A stretch of DNA of 44,005 nucleotides from Pirellulales bacterium. GTDB taxonomy: Bacteria > Planctomycetota > Planctomycetia > Pirellulales > JACPPG01. The notes under the pieces were generated by a model. It was not told the DNA's origin. It made no database searches and saw only the letters and a program-made list of their open reading frames with translations. The position numbers and the translations under genes are program-made. Shown one piece after another: positions 21,418 to 30,099 of the stretch (positions within the stretch are counted from its first letter, which is position 1; each line of letters opens with the position of its first letter). The DNA lies in the NCBI GenBank assembly GCA_036490175.1, contig DASXEJ010000136.1, forward strand, positions 1 through 44,005, read 5' to 3'.

Positions 21418-22107
21418 CTATTCTTCCTCTTGCGGTCGCCCAATCGATCGCAAGTACGACGCCAGGCGAGATTGCAAATCCAAGAGGTTTTGCCACTGCC
21501 GCACGTCCAACGTCACGCGTTCCTGCTTATTGTCCTTGTTATCAATTTGCACCGACTCGAGCAGGGTGCGGATACGAATGTGAAGGTACTCGAGCAGTTC
21601 GGACAACTGGGCGGCCTGACAGGGCCCCAGACGCTCTGGAAGCTCAGGGGGCGACAGCCTGTGCAAGATTGCCTGCGAGCCGGTGGCGCCGCTCCAGCCG
21701 ACCTCGAAATCGAGACTGGCTTCATGCACATCGCCGTCGCCGAGATCGGAGCCTACCGTCCCAAGATTGTTGGCTTCTGGGTCGCGCAAGCTTGCCAGCC
21801 GTTGGGCAATCTGCTCCTGCGATCCGAACAGCAACACCGAACGACCCAACGTGATCATATCGCCGTAGCGCAAAATCCGCAGGTGCGTGTCGTCGCCGTT
21901 GACCTTCGTGCCGTTGGTGCTATCCAGATCGGTGAGCACCACTTTGTCCTGATCTTCTTGAATCTTCAGGTGAAAGCGGCTGACTCGTTCGTCGGCGAGT
22001 TGGATGTCGTTTCCTTCTTCGCGGCCGATCGTCACCGGAGTGGCTACATCCTCGTATAAACGGCCGCGATCAGCGCCGTCCAAGATACGAATGTTGACGA
22101 GGGCCAT
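21418..22107 (-). CDS. FHA domain-containing protein
   Basis: A 229-residue protein. Residues about 5-98 are a forkhead-associated domain, which binds phosphothreonine peptides. It shows TIGREEGNDIQL (Gly28-Arg29), VSRFHLKI (Ser43, His46) and DSTNGTKVNG (63-71), the conserved phosphopeptide-binding loops. The remaining 130 residues are of unknown function: an Asp/Gly-rich linker, then a predicted helical part with LSELLEYLHIRIRTLLE and RQWQNLLDLQSRLASYL, possibly a dimerisation module. The start is placed at the ATG giving MALVNIRIL, because the frame upstream encodes unrelated Pro/Ser-rich sequence. No clear Shine-Dalgarno is seen. The receptor-like Ser/Thr kinase at 6387 is a plausible type of upstream partner, but no link is shown. 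Confidence 0.9.
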   Translation of the reverse strand: MALVNIRILDGADRGRLYEDVATPVTIGREEGNDIQLADERVSRFHLKIQEDQDKVVLTDLDSTNGTKVNGDDTHLRILRYGDMITLGRSVLLFGSQEQIAQRLASLRDPEANNLGTVGSDLGDGDVHEASLDFEVGWSGATGSQAILHRLSPPELPERLGPCQAAQLSELLEYLHIRIRTLLESVQIDNKDNKQERVTLDVRQWQNLLDLQSRLASYLRSIGRPQEEE

Positions 22108-22832
22108 AGCACGCCAGCGAAGGTTGGGAGTCGGTCGCCGCGCCGGCGAACTTTCGCTCGATGGCTGCGCAGGCCCGCCAGCAGCGCACGGGCGGCCAAG
22201 GGAGCCGCCCTGTCGCACGCTTTGCCGGCCTTGGCGAAATGGAACGTAAACTATCGGCTCATCATTACTTATAGCATGCGACAGAAAGTGGGGTCAACGG
22301 GCCAAAAATCCAGTCTACCAACCCCTTATTCGGCCGGAAATCTGCCACTGCACTCCCATCCCCCGCGGGACCTTCCCAGCATATGCCTTACTGCCAGACT
22401 GCTTTTTCTGGGAAGAACCCCGCTGTGAAACATGCGGCGGAAACCACATTGGGAGGATTTTTGGATTTTTTTTACTTGGATTATTGCAACGGACGCAATG
22501 ATCGGCGAAGATGTGGTAGCGACGCACATGGACACACCGTCCGTGGCAACTTCCTATGCGGCATCTTTGACGACGCTAATGACCTGAATCGAGAACCTAT
22601 TTGCTAGCTGAGTTGAGCCGTCTGGCTCCTCAGGGGTTCTCTCATCGCGTCGTCCCTCCAATCAGTTTTTCTCCTGTTTTCGTGCGCGCTCTTTGCGGCA
22701 CTTGATGGGCGAAGGCCTCATTGCAGCGATGACGCTCATCACCGTTCGTTGGCGTGCCGTTATCCACGCGGAGCGCGAACTCGGAACAATGCTCACGAAC
22801 TTAACATCAAGTTAGACCACAAAGAGGCGCAA
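22108..22832. other. 725-base intergenic region with one imperfect hairpin
   Basis: Divergent spacer between the FHA gene and the PEP-CTERM gene. A 10-bp stem with a two-T bulge (CTGAG-TT-GAGCC, loop GTCT, GGCTC-CTCAG) lies at 22608-22633. AT-rich tracts occur near 22460-22490. The short frames here show no family features and no good ribosome-binding sites. A small RNA or a long regulatory leader cannot be excluded. Confidence 0.5.
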
Positions 22833-23516
22833 ATGACCGCAAAGAGATCTCTGCTCGCGTGCGCACTAGCCGCAATTGCTTCTTGTAGCGTCTTGCCGAC
22901 CACGGCATCTGCGACGCTTCTTTCCACCCTCACCGCGGGAGGGACGATCACCGTTGGCGATCTTGTCTTCGGTAGCTTCTCTTACCTGAATACCGGGGAC
23001 ATGCCCAGCGATACGGGAGTGAACGTCGTCACCTATGTTGACGGCGCAGGGGATGTAGGCCTGATGTTCCAAGGCGCCTTTATCGACTTCCTGGGCGGAG
23101 CCGGATCGGACGCCTTGATTGGATTCAGCGTCACCGAGCTCGACGCCACTAAAAATATCAGTGGGGCAACGCTCACTGGGAATCCCTCGGTGCTGGGCGG
23201 CAGCGGAGTGGCCAGCGTCACCGAGACGTTCCTGCCCACGGACACGAATTTGAGCTTGAGCATCTTTTCGATCTCACCGGGGACTACCAAGCTGTCCGAT
23301 TCCGGCACTTTCGCAGTGGGACACTCGCAAGTGATCGTGCAGAAGGACGTCCTGGCCCTGTCGGCGACGGTGGGCGGAGGCGTTCCGACGCTCTCGTTTG
23401 TCACGCAGACGTTTCACGAGTCGAAGAACAATATTCCCGAACCAACCGGCATCGCCTTGATGGGCACCGCCTTGGCCGGTTTGTGGATCGTACGGCACCG
23501 GCGGCGACGCCGTTGA
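22833..23516 (+). CDS. PEP-CTERM sorting-domain protein, function unknown
   Basis: A 227-residue exported protein. The ATG at 22833 has AAAGAGGCGCAA directly upstream, a good Shine-Dalgarno, and gives a signal peptide with cleavage expected near TASA, about residue 27. The body is rich in Gly, Ser and Thr with alternating hydrophobic residues, suggesting a beta-sandwich surface protein. The C-terminus is a textbook PEP-CTERM tail: IPEPTGIALMGTALAGLW followed by basic residues. Exosortase processing is inferred from the tail; no exosortase gene is in the window. I recognise no catalytic motif. A strong terminator follows, so it is probably a single-gene transcript. Confidence 0.85.
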   Translation: MTAKRSLLACALAAIASCSVLPTTASATLLSTLTAGGTITVGDLVFGSFSYLNTGDMPSDTGVNVVTYVDGAGDVGLMFQGAFIDFLGGAGSDALIGFSVTELDATKNISGATLTGNPSVLGGSGVASVTETFLPTDTNLSLSIFSISPGTTKLSDSGTFAVGHSQVIVQKDVLALSATVGGGVPTLSFVTQTFHESKNNIPEPTGIALMGTALAGLWIVRHRRRRR

Positions 23517-23601
23517 GTGCCGGGCAAGGCCCTCCCGGCCGTGATGGCTTTTGTCAAAGGCCACACAGGGCCGAGGGCTGAGCAAGCATGCCAATTAATG
23601 A

Positions 23602-23640
23602 CCACTGCTGGCCTTCTAACGGGCCGGCAGTGGTTTTTTT
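23602..23640 (+). terminator. Rho-independent terminator after the PEP-CTERM gene
   Basis: A 12-bp stem (CCACTGC-T-GGCC pairing with GGCC-G-GCAGTGG, one T-G wobble) around the 8-base loop TTCTAACG, followed at once by seven T residues. This is a textbook intrinsic terminator on the plus strand, 85 bases after the stop codon at 23516. Confidence 0.9.
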
Positions 23641-23872
23641 ATTGGCCGTGCGGAGGTTCCGAGTCTGGATCTGAGCCGGAAGCCCCCGACAAACAAGGCT
23701 TATGCCTTCTGCGCGGCATAGACCACCTGTCATCATTCGCCGGGCGATCCCGCTAGCCAGTGGGGACAGGCTCGATCCTGCCAGCTTTCCCCCGAATGAT
23801 TTGGGTCATCGCGACCGGTCGTGCGGGGTCTTCTCATCGCCATCGGCAGACAAAAGTTTTCCGCACGGCGCA

Positions 23873-23900
23873 TTGACACCCGCTCTTTACCACATAAAAT
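23873..23900 (+). promoter_or_regulatory. Near-consensus sigma70 promoter for the DUF1559 gene
   Basis: TTGACA (perfect -35), a 16-base spacer and TAAAAT (five of six for -10). The expected start near 23907 leaves a leader of about 75 bases. It is the best promoter match I saw in the window. Confidence 0.7.
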
Positions 23901-23982
23901 CAGGCTCCAAGTACATGATACTGAGTCTCATTATCTGTGAAAAACGAAAGCTTACTCTACCCTTTGAGATCGGATTACAGAA

Positions 23983-25002
23983 ATGACTGCGGCAAAGCGA
24001 TCGGGCTTCACGCTAGTAGAACTGTTGGTAGTCATCGCAATTATTGGAATTCTGGTGGGGCTGTTGTTGCCGGCCGTGCAGGCAGCTCGCGAAGCGGCCC
24101 GGCGCAGCCAATGTTCTAATAACCTCAAGCAGGTGACGTTGGCTCTACACAACTATGAGTCGAGCTTTGCCGCATATCCGCCTGCCATGTACTGGAGCGG
24201 GGTGCTGAACGACAAGACGAACGACATTGCGGTCTGGTCTCGGTTGCTGCCGTACCTGGAGCAAGGAGCGCTCGGCGCGAACTACACGGCGTTGAGCACC
24301 GAGGACCAGACGATGGGGGACGGGACGCCGGTGATGGGACTGCGTATCGCAGCCTACATGTGTCCGTCGGAAATCAATGACACGGCTAAGCTCAATACCG
24401 ATGGCTCATTGAATTCGTACCCCGGAACCTACGGGGTGAACCTTGGTCCCTGGCTGATCTTCGATCCGACGCGTCTAACGACCCCGCCTGGTTCGTTCTA
24501 TGTCAACAGCCGCCTGCGACCGGCCGACTTCACAGACGGATTAAGCAACACGCTGATGGCCATGGAGGTCAAGGCCTGGGGTTCCTATTACAGCGGGTCA
24601 ACCACCGCGACATCCACGCAACCTAACGTGCCTAGCGATCTTTGCGGCTTGGGCGGCACAGCTAAAATGGGCCCCAATCAAACGGACAACAAAGAACATA
24701 CGGAATGGGGCGACGGCAAGAGCAACCAGACGGGCTGCACGACGACCTTCACCCCTAATAGTGCCGCCTTGTGTACCTTCAACGGTGCGAGCTACGACGT
24801 GGACTTCGTGGGCGTCACCGAGGCGTCTTCGGCCACGGCCGTGACCTATGCCGCCATCACTTCCCGCAGCTACCACCCAGGGTGCGTCAACGTATCGCTG
24901 ATGGACGGCTCGGTTCGCACGGTTGTTAACAGCATCGACAGAAACATCTGGCAAGGAGCCTCGACCAGGACCGGCGGCGAACCCATGACTCTGAACCAGT
25001 AG
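23983..25002 (+). CDS. DUF1559 domain-containing pseudopilin-like protein
   Basis: A 339-residue protein of the DUF1559 family, present in many copies in planctomycetes. The N-terminus is a type IV prepilin/pseudopilin signal: [18 protein letters not shown], with peptidase cleavage expected between Gly8 and Phe9 and the conserved Glu at position 5 of the mature protein. The characteristic [17 protein letters not shown] follows. The C-terminal part has [17 protein letters not shown], the H-x-G...DGSVR signature of the family. It probably assembles with a type II secretion-like or pilus machine, or stays anchored in the membrane; the role is not known. No machinery genes are adjacent. A strong promoter precedes it, suggesting high expression. 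Confidence 0.93.
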   Translation: MTAAKRSGFTLVELLVVIAIIGILVGLLLPAVQAAREAARRSQCSNNLKQVTLALHNYESSFAAYPPAMYWSGVLNDKTNDIAVWSRLLPYLEQGALGANYTALSTEDQTMGDGTPVMGLRIAAYMCPSEINDTAKLNTDGSLNSYPGTYGVNLGPWLIFDPTRLTTPPGSFYVNSRLRPADFTDGLSNTLMAMEVKAWGSYYSGSTTATSTQPNVPSDLCGLGGTAKMGPNQTDNKEHTEWGDGKSNQTGCTTTFTPNSAALCTFNGASYDVDFVGVTEASSATAVTYAAITSRSYHPGCVNVSLMDGSVRTVVNSIDRNIWQGASTRTGGEPMTLNQ

Positions 25003-25309
25003 CTCCCCGAGGCCAAGAGTCCTAGCGGTCGCCTGCACAGAGTAGTGTCCATGGATCCGCGACCCTATATCCGGCATATCTTGTCGGCCCGGTGACAGCA
25101 GGATTGTCGAAGTTACACGCGCGTACTCCTCAGCCGGGGCCCAGTGGCTTCCAGTGCCGAAATCTTGGGTGATTCACAACCCATTGCTGTCGTGTCATTT
25201 GCGTCTTGAAAAAGCCATTTGCAGCAGGGCAACAGCCGCGCGTCTGGCACGCCACGTGCTTCTCAATTCCGCGGGCATTCGAGCGAAACAGCTCTGGGAG
25301 TGGCAAGGA
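25003..25309. other. Intergenic region after the DUF1559 gene
   Basis: 307 bases with nothing I can identify. The reading frame of the small protein at 25310 runs back to a GTG at 25154, but that extension lacks a ribosome-binding site and looks like random high-GC translation. Confidence 0.45.
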
Positions 25310-25501
25310 ATGGATCAGCACACCAAGTTTCTCTGGATGAGAGAGTTGCTCGACCGGCTGCAAGTCTGTCACGAACAATTGCAGACTGCCGCTGGCGCCT
25401 CGGAACGCTATTTTGCTCGGGCTATCGAGCGCGATCTGGGTGAGTTCCGCAATCTTTGCCAGTCGCTTAGACACGAACAGTTATCCGGCACGGCATCTTA
25501 A
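25310..25501 (+). CDS. Small helical hypothetical protein, 63 residues
   Basis: A compact, probably all-helical protein beginning MDQHTKFLWMRELLDRL and ending in DLGEFRNLCQSLRHEQ. The ATG has GGGAG nine bases upstream, which is why I prefer it to the longer GTG form at 25154. Charged and Leu/Phe residues alternate as in a two-helix hairpin. From memory it resembles short conserved hypothetical proteins of Pirellulales, but I cannot check this. No signal peptide or membrane segment is seen. Cysteines at two positions could bind metal or be incidental. It stands alone between the DUF1559 gene and folC. Confidence 0.6.
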   Translation: MDQHTKFLWMRELLDRLQVCHEQLQTAAGASERYFARAIERDLGEFRNLCQSLRHEQLSGTAS

Positions 25502-25825
25502 CGCGACCACATCGATTTCGTTCTAGCGCGTCGGGGGGCGTGCTAGGAACGCAGCCCGCGCGCAGCGGGACAGCCCTACCAAATTCCCTACCTTACATCC
25601 TGCCTTGATCCCCACACAACAGGGCCGGAAGGGTCCCGCACCCTTTCGGCCCTCCCGCATGCGCGGCCCGCATTTGGACCATCCTGATCCAATGCACATT
25701 CAGAGACGGTAGGGTCGCCAAGGGCAACATAGCCAACATGACGACCCTGGCAGACGATTGGCCCGTTTGACGTTAGACTTGCGTCTCACAGCCGAATTCA
25801 CAGATTCTCGCTGCCGGGACGCAAC
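25502..25825. other. Intergenic region with two inverted repeats
   Basis: 324 bases before folC. It contains a strong 14-bp hairpin (25621-25653) and, further on, an inverted repeat AGGGTCG/CGACCCT with a 24-base loop at 25711-25748. No promoter for folC could be picked out, and I see no gene. Confidence 0.5.
25621..25653. terminator. 14-bp hairpin between the small gene and folC
   Basis: AGGGCCGGAAGGGT pairs with ACCCTTTCGGCCCT around the loop CCCGC, with a single G-T wobble. No T-tract follows on either strand. It may be a terminator that does not need a T-tract, a transcript-stabilising end, or part of a dispersed repeat. Confidence 0.4.
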
Positions 25826-27235
25826 GTGGGTTCCACCGACTACGAACGTGCAACGGCCTACCTGTTCGACCGTATCAACTACGAACGCGCGCCCTCGGTG
25901 ACCTATGGGGCACGACAGTTCAAATTGGAACGGATGCACGAACTCTTAGAACGGGTTGGCAACCCTCAAACCGGGATGCCCATCGTCCATGTCGCCGGGA
26001 CCAAGGGAAAAGGATCCACCTCGGCCATGATTGCCGGCGTGCTGACAGCCGCCGGATATCGCACGGGCCTCTTTACTTCCCCCCACCTCGAAAGTCTGGA
26101 AGAACGGATCGCGGTCGACGGCCGCGCCTGCTCGGCCGATGAGCTCGTGGCGTTGATCGAGCGTCTCAGACCAGAAGTCGACGCAATGGACCAGGTGGCG
26201 GCCCGCTATGCGGACGAGTGTGGTCCCACCTACTTCGAGTTGACCACCGTCATGGCGCTGCTCTCGTTCGCCGCCTGCGGGGTACAAGCCGCGGTGCTGG
26301 AAGTCGGGTTGGGCGGTCGTCTCGACTCGACGAACGTTTGCGACCCCCTGGTATCCGTAATCACCAGCATCAGCTTCGACCACACCCGCCAGTTGGGCAA
26401 CACGTTGGCAGCCATCGCCTACGAAAAGGCGGGTATTGTCAAACCCAGCGTACCGCTGGTGTCGGGCGTGACCGAGGATGAGCCGCGTCGCGTGATCGAG
26501 CAGATTTGCCACGAGCGCGATAGCCGCTTGATCCAGCTGGGACGCGATTTCCATTACCAGTATCACCCGCCGCACGGCGTGGATAACCATCCCCGCCCCG
26601 GACGGATGGATTTCAGCTTCCCCGCGGCGCCTAGCCGCTCTTATCAGGACGTGCTGCTGGGATTGCTCGGCCCGCACCAGGCCGCTAATGCCGCGGTGGC
26701 CCTGGCAACGCTCGCCCAGTTGCAGGACCGTGAGTGGTCGATTGCCGAAGCCCATTTGCGCAGCGGACTGGCCCACGTTCACTCGCCGGCGCGCATCGAA
26801 GTGGTCGGCCGTCGTCCGACCATCGTCGTCGACGCTGCGCATAATGTGGCGTCTGTCGCGGCGCTGGTGGAGACTTTGGAAACTAGTTTTGCTACGCAGC
26901 CGCGAATATTGATTTTCGCGACAACTCAGGACAAAGACGTGCGCGGCATGATGTCAATATTGTTGCCCAAGTTCGACGTCGTTCTTCTCACGAGGTATGG
27001 TAACAACCCGCGTGGCGTACCTACGGAAGAGCTGCGCGAGATCGCCCGCGACCTACGAGCAGACCACTGCCAGACGTTTGCCGACCCGGCGAGCGCATGG
27101 GACGCCGTACGAATGCTCGCCACGCCAGAGCACCTTTTGTGCGTGACCGGGTCCTTTTTCATCGCGGCCGAGATTCGCGCCCAAATGGCGATGCGACCTC
27201 TCGCCTGGCCGCAGCATCTGATGCGGCCAGCATGA
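25826..27235 (+). CDS. folC: Folylpolyglutamate synthase/dihydrofolate synthase
   Basis: A 469-residue Mur-ligase-fold enzyme that adds glutamate to dihydropteroate and/or to folates, in the cytoplasm. The P-loop is VAGTKGKGSTSAM at about 56-68, preceded by RMHELLERVGNPQ, a typical FolC N-terminal motif. Other markers are LFTSPHLESLEERI, EVGLGGRLDSTNV, SFDHTRQLGNTLAAIAYEKAGI and VDAAHNVAS. Whether it has both activities cannot be told from sequence. The start is GTG at 25826; no ATG lies before the conserved segments. No accD, dedD or folP neighbour is present. The small exported-protein gene follows 68 bases later in the same direction. Confidence 0.96.
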   Translation: MGSTDYERATAYLFDRINYERAPSVTYGARQFKLERMHELLERVGNPQTGMPIVHVAGTKGKGSTSAMIAGVLTAAGYRTGLFTSPHLESLEERIAVDGRACSADELVALIERLRPEVDAMDQVAARYADECGPTYFELTTVMALLSFAACGVQAAVLEVGLGGRLDSTNVCDPLVSVITSISFDHTRQLGNTLAAIAYEKAGIVKPSVPLVSGVTEDEPRRVIEQICHERDSRLIQLGRDFHYQYHPPHGVDNHPRPGRMDFSFPAAPSRSYQDVLLGLLGPHQAANAAVALATLAQLQDREWSIAEAHLRSGLAHVHSPARIEVVGRRPTIVVDAAHNVASVAALVETLETSFATQPRILIFATTQDKDVRGMMSILLPKFDVVLLTRYGNNPRGVPTEELREIARDLRADHCQTFADPASAWDAVRMLATPEHLLCVTGSFFIAAEIRAQMAMRPLAWPQHLMRPA

Positions 27236-27303
27236 CGCAGACGCGCAAACAACAGCCGGCACCGAGCACGCCGGTCGAATAACTAGAATCGGAGAATTCC
27301 CCG

Positions 27304-27783
27304 ATGTTCAGGGAAGGTGCCTGCGGTCTTGTCTGGTTGAGCCTTGCGCTGACCTTTACTTGCGCTGTCGCAGATGCTCAGGTGTCAGAAGAAAGTCCGG
27401 TCGTTAGCGAACTGCGCGAGCGTCTGACGAATTTCTTCGGCAATCTCAGAGACCATCGAACTCAGGAAGCGTACGCAGTTTTGCTGGTCGACAGCCAATT
27501 GGCCAAGCCTGAAAGGCAAAATCAGCGAGAGCAGTTGGTTAAGAAGACGGCCGAGTTGGAGTCAGTCTATGGACGGGCAAGGGGGTACGAACTAATCCAA
27601 GCCCGCAAGGTAGGCGCGGATTTAGTCCTCTTCAAGTACCTATATAAGTGCGAAGAATATCCCGTCGTGTGGTACATCGCCTTTTATCGAGACGCACGTA
27701 GCGTTGAGACAGGCAGCGCCTACGGCAACTGGAAGGTCATTTCCGTGCGATTCGACACCGATCTGGAATCGCTTCTGAAATAA
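27304..27783 (+). CDS. Small exported hypothetical protein
   Basis: A 159-residue protein with a clear signal peptide (GLVWLSLALTFTCAVADAQ, cleavage near residue 26) and a good ribosome-binding site (CGGAGAATTCCCCG before the ATG). The mature part starts with a helix (VSELRERLTNFFGNLRDHR) and ends in beta-rich sequence (VVWYIAFYRDA, NWKVISVRFDTDLESLL). This layout is like NTF2-fold/DUF4019-type exported proteins, but the match is only by general shape. The product is presumably periplasmic. The base composition here and in the following kilobase looks lower in GC than the flanking housekeeping genes; this is a visual impression, not a measurement. Confidence 0.75.
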   Translation: MFREGACGLVWLSLALTFTCAVADAQVSEESPVVSELRERLTNFFGNLRDHRTQEAYAVLLVDSQLAKPERQNQREQLVKKTAELESVYGRARGYELIQARKVGADLVLFKYLYKCEEYPVVWYIAFYRDARSVETGSAYGNWKVISVRFDTDLESLLK

Positions 27784-27856
27784 GAAGACTCATCTTGCGT
27801 TTCCAGCAAACGCTAGAGACGTGCTATCAACGCATCGATCCCAAGGGTCAGAACTC

Positions 27857-28159
27857 CTACCAAGGCCACGAATCGACCGATGGTGGGCAATCATCAATGG
27901 TCGTCGTGAACCGACTCCCACGCGGACGCCTCGCTTCGGGCAATTGGGTCGGCTGGCACTCAGCGTATGACGCATCGGTTTGGAGGAACCGTAAGGAATC
28001 GTCCAAGGCCGCCCGCAGGCGGTAGCGTGCGACCAGCCGAGCGATGAAAGGGTCGGCCCATGGCGACAACTCCCTCTCCGCTGGGACGAATGAATCGCGA
28101 CCGGCAGTCTGGTCGCAGACCGTCTCGATAACCTTGCAGTGGACTTTAGACATTGGCAT
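27857..28159 (-). CDS. Small hypothetical protein with PWADPFIARL motif
   Basis: A 100-residue frame on the minus strand. It is supported by a perfect Shine-Dalgarno: AGGAGG ends ten bases before the ATG. The central segment ELSPWADPFIARLVARYRLRA is not what a shadow frame usually looks like. It resembles a PWADPYIAxL motif that I recall from short planctomycete proteins of unknown function; this is from memory and unchecked. No signal peptide or membrane helix is seen. The C-terminal third is Pro/Ser/Thr-rich and may be disordered. It lies downstream of the S41 protease gene on the same strand, about 400 bases away. Several other frames overlap it, so the call remains moderate. Confidence 0.5.
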   Translation of the reverse strand: MPMSKVHCKVIETVCDQTAGRDSFVPAERELSPWADPFIARLVARYRLRAALDDSLRFLQTDASYAECQPTQLPEARRPRGSRFTTTIDDCPPSVDSWPW

Positions 28160-28554
28160 GGCAATTCACCCTCCTGTGCTCCCCTCGGACCGTACAACTA
28201 CCGCCGACCTATGTCCTGAACTCTTCCCACTCCCCTCGCGTGAGTGGGGCCAAGGACTGCCAGGTCGGCAGAGCGGCGGAGTATGTAGCAACTCCAGCGC
28301 CAAAGTTTGAAAAAAGCAACGTCATACCGCCGCTCACCGACGCTGCGCATTTTCTCATAACGACTTAGCGACAATTCTGATCCCGACGTAAAGTACCCGA
28401 CCTGGCGCCACACGGCGCAGTCTGCGAGCAGCAATTGCAAACACTTTGGCAAGTGCATGTTAAGCGGGTAGGCATAGTTGGATCGTGACAGGGAACCGTG
28501 TCGGGCGCTATTGGCAAGCCGTATTGTCCGGTTCGTCGCCAACTAATTGAGCTT
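28160..28554. other. Intergenic region between the protease and the small gene
   Basis: 395 bases. The Shine-Dalgarno of the small minus-strand gene is at 28170-28175. A CCCACTC/GAGTGGG hairpin (28226-28248) would lie in its leader. A 114-codon frame at 28198-28542 lacks support. No promoter could be assigned. Confidence 0.45.
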
Positions 28555-29892
28555 TTACGGTGGGTCCGTCGACTGGCGAGTGGCAAGCTGCGACGTAAGT
28601 GCGGCGACGGCTTTCTGCAGTTGGACGTCCGATTGCAAGGCAGCATCCGCCAACCCCTCGGATTCACCGGCCGGCACGGTGGGGCTTGAGCGGATGACGT
28701 CCCCCTCATGCCGTTTGCGAACCAGATCGGCGTACTGGTCGTCGTCAATGGGCACGTCGAAACCGGGGTCGGGCTGGACACCCCAGGTTTCCTGATCTTT
28801 CACGTCGGGATGGCGGTGAATGTCGCGGCCATTGGGACGCCAGTAACTGGCCGTGGTGAGTTTCAGCAAGCTGGTCCCCCCCTCGAGCCGAATCACGTTT
28901 TGAACCGTACCTTTGCCGAAAGTACGTTGCCCAACAATGATCGCACGGTGTTGATCTTGCAGCGCGGCCGCTACGATCTCGGCTGCGCTGGCGGTCCGCT
29001 GATTGACGAGCACGACCAGGGGCAATTGTGCGTAGGGGGCCTTTCCCGAGGCATCCCAACTCTCGATTTCATCGCCATTGCGACCGCGCGTGCTGACAAT
29101 TCGACCGCCGCGCAGAAACAGGTCGCAGGTAGCAATCGCTTGCTTGAGTACGCCGCCGCTGTTGTTGCGCAAATCCAGAATCAACCCTCGGGCGTCTCGC
29201 GCTGTAACATCGGCGAGCGCGGACTTGAGCTCATCGACCGTATTCTCGCCGAAATTCGTCACTCGCACGTAGCCGATGCGATCTTGCCCGGGCAGAAAGA
29301 AGTCCCAGCGGGCCCTTTCGTCGCGCTTGCCCCCCAGAACCGACGCCACCGGCACCACGCCGCGGCTGATGGCAATCTCGGTTGGTTCAGTCTCCCCTTT
29401 GTGAAGCACGGTCAATTGGACAACTCCTCGCGACCCGCGCAGTCGGCCGACGACGTCGTTGATCTCAAGGCCTTGCGTGCTTTCGCCATCGATGCTGAGA
29501 ATGACGTCCCCCGCGCGGATTCCCGCGGCAAAGGCCGGCGAATCTGCGATTGGTGTTGTGACCGTCAGCACGCCCTTATCCGGATCTTGCGAGACCTCGA
29601 TGCCGATGCCCCCAAACTTTTGTTCCAGCGTGGCGACAAACTCGGCGTATTGCTCTGGGCCGATATAGGCGGAATAGGGATCGAGCGTGCTCATCATCCC
29701 CTGCAGCGCCCCTTCGAATAACTGGCGACTCTCCACCTTGCGAAGATACTTCTGGTCGACCTCGCTGAGGACCTCGTTGAAGGTGTCGAACATGCGACCA
29801 CGTTCGCTACGATGGGCATTGTCTGCCTGCCGATAGCAAACGACCGACAGAATCGAGACGATCAACAAGATAAAGAGATTTTGTCGCGGCAT
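28555..29892 (-). CDS. S41 family C-terminal processing peptidase
   Basis: A 445-residue carboxyl-terminal protease (CtpA/Prc type). An N-terminal hydrophobic segment (LFILLIVSILSVVCY) anchors or exports it. A helical N-terminal region with LDPYSAYIGPEQY is followed by a PDZ domain at about residues 85-165 (PAFAAGIRAGDVILSIDGE). The protease core has the catalytic dyad: Ser302 in RTASAAEIV and Lys327 in TFGKGTVQ, 25 residues apart as in E. coli Prc. It cleaves near the C-termini of periplasmic or envelope proteins; targets are unknown. The ATG at 29892 has GAGGGAACTTCG before it; the longer frame adds 18 residues without a ribosome-binding site. It is divergent from the thioesterase gene. Confidence 0.95.
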   Translation of the reverse strand: MPRQNLFILLIVSILSVVCYRQADNAHRSERGRMFDTFNEVLSEVDQKYLRKVESRQLFEGALQGMMSTLDPYSAYIGPEQYAEFVATLEQKFGGIGIEVSQDPDKGVLTVTTPIADSPAFAAGIRAGDVILSIDGESTQGLEINDVVGRLRGSRGVVQLTVLHKGETEPTEIAISRGVVPVASVLGGKRDERARWDFFLPGQDRIGYVRVTNFGENTVDELKSALADVTARDARGLILDLRNNSGGVLKQAIATCDLFLRGGRIVSTRGRNGDEIESWDASGKAPYAQLPLVVLVNQRTASAAEIVAAALQDQHRAIIVGQRTFGKGTVQNVIRLEGGTSLLKLTTASYWRPNGRDIHRHPDVKDQETWGVQPDPGFDVPIDDDQYADLVRKRHEGDVIRSSPTVPAGESEGLADAALQSDVQLQKAVAALTSQLATRQSTDPP

Positions 29893-30099
29893 CGAAGTTC
29901 CCTCAGGACTTACCGAGCGCCAGGGTCGCGGGCCCACGACAGCCAACGCTCTGCTTCATTCTAGCGGCGCATGTACTCCCGACACAGCGGGCAGCTTGGC
30001 CTTAAGATAGTGGCACTCCTTCCGTAACGCCGGATGGCGCCGCATAATTACCCGGTCATTGCCGGCGGCATTCGGCCCTTGCACAACAGGATCGACACT

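Larger units (their letters stand above)
23517..23982. other. Intergenic region with terminator and promoter
   Basis: 466 bases without a convincing gene. It holds the terminator of the PEP-CTERM gene (23602-23640) and, 230 bases on, the promoter of the DUF1559 gene (23873-23900). The base composition just before the DUF1559 gene is visibly more AT-rich than the surroundings. Confidence 0.6.

Noticed and set aside
28198-28542. 114-codon minus-strand frame between the S41 protease and the small gene
   Set aside because: Starts at a TTG without Shine-Dalgarno and shows no domain. It would overlap the leader of the better-supported gene at 28159.
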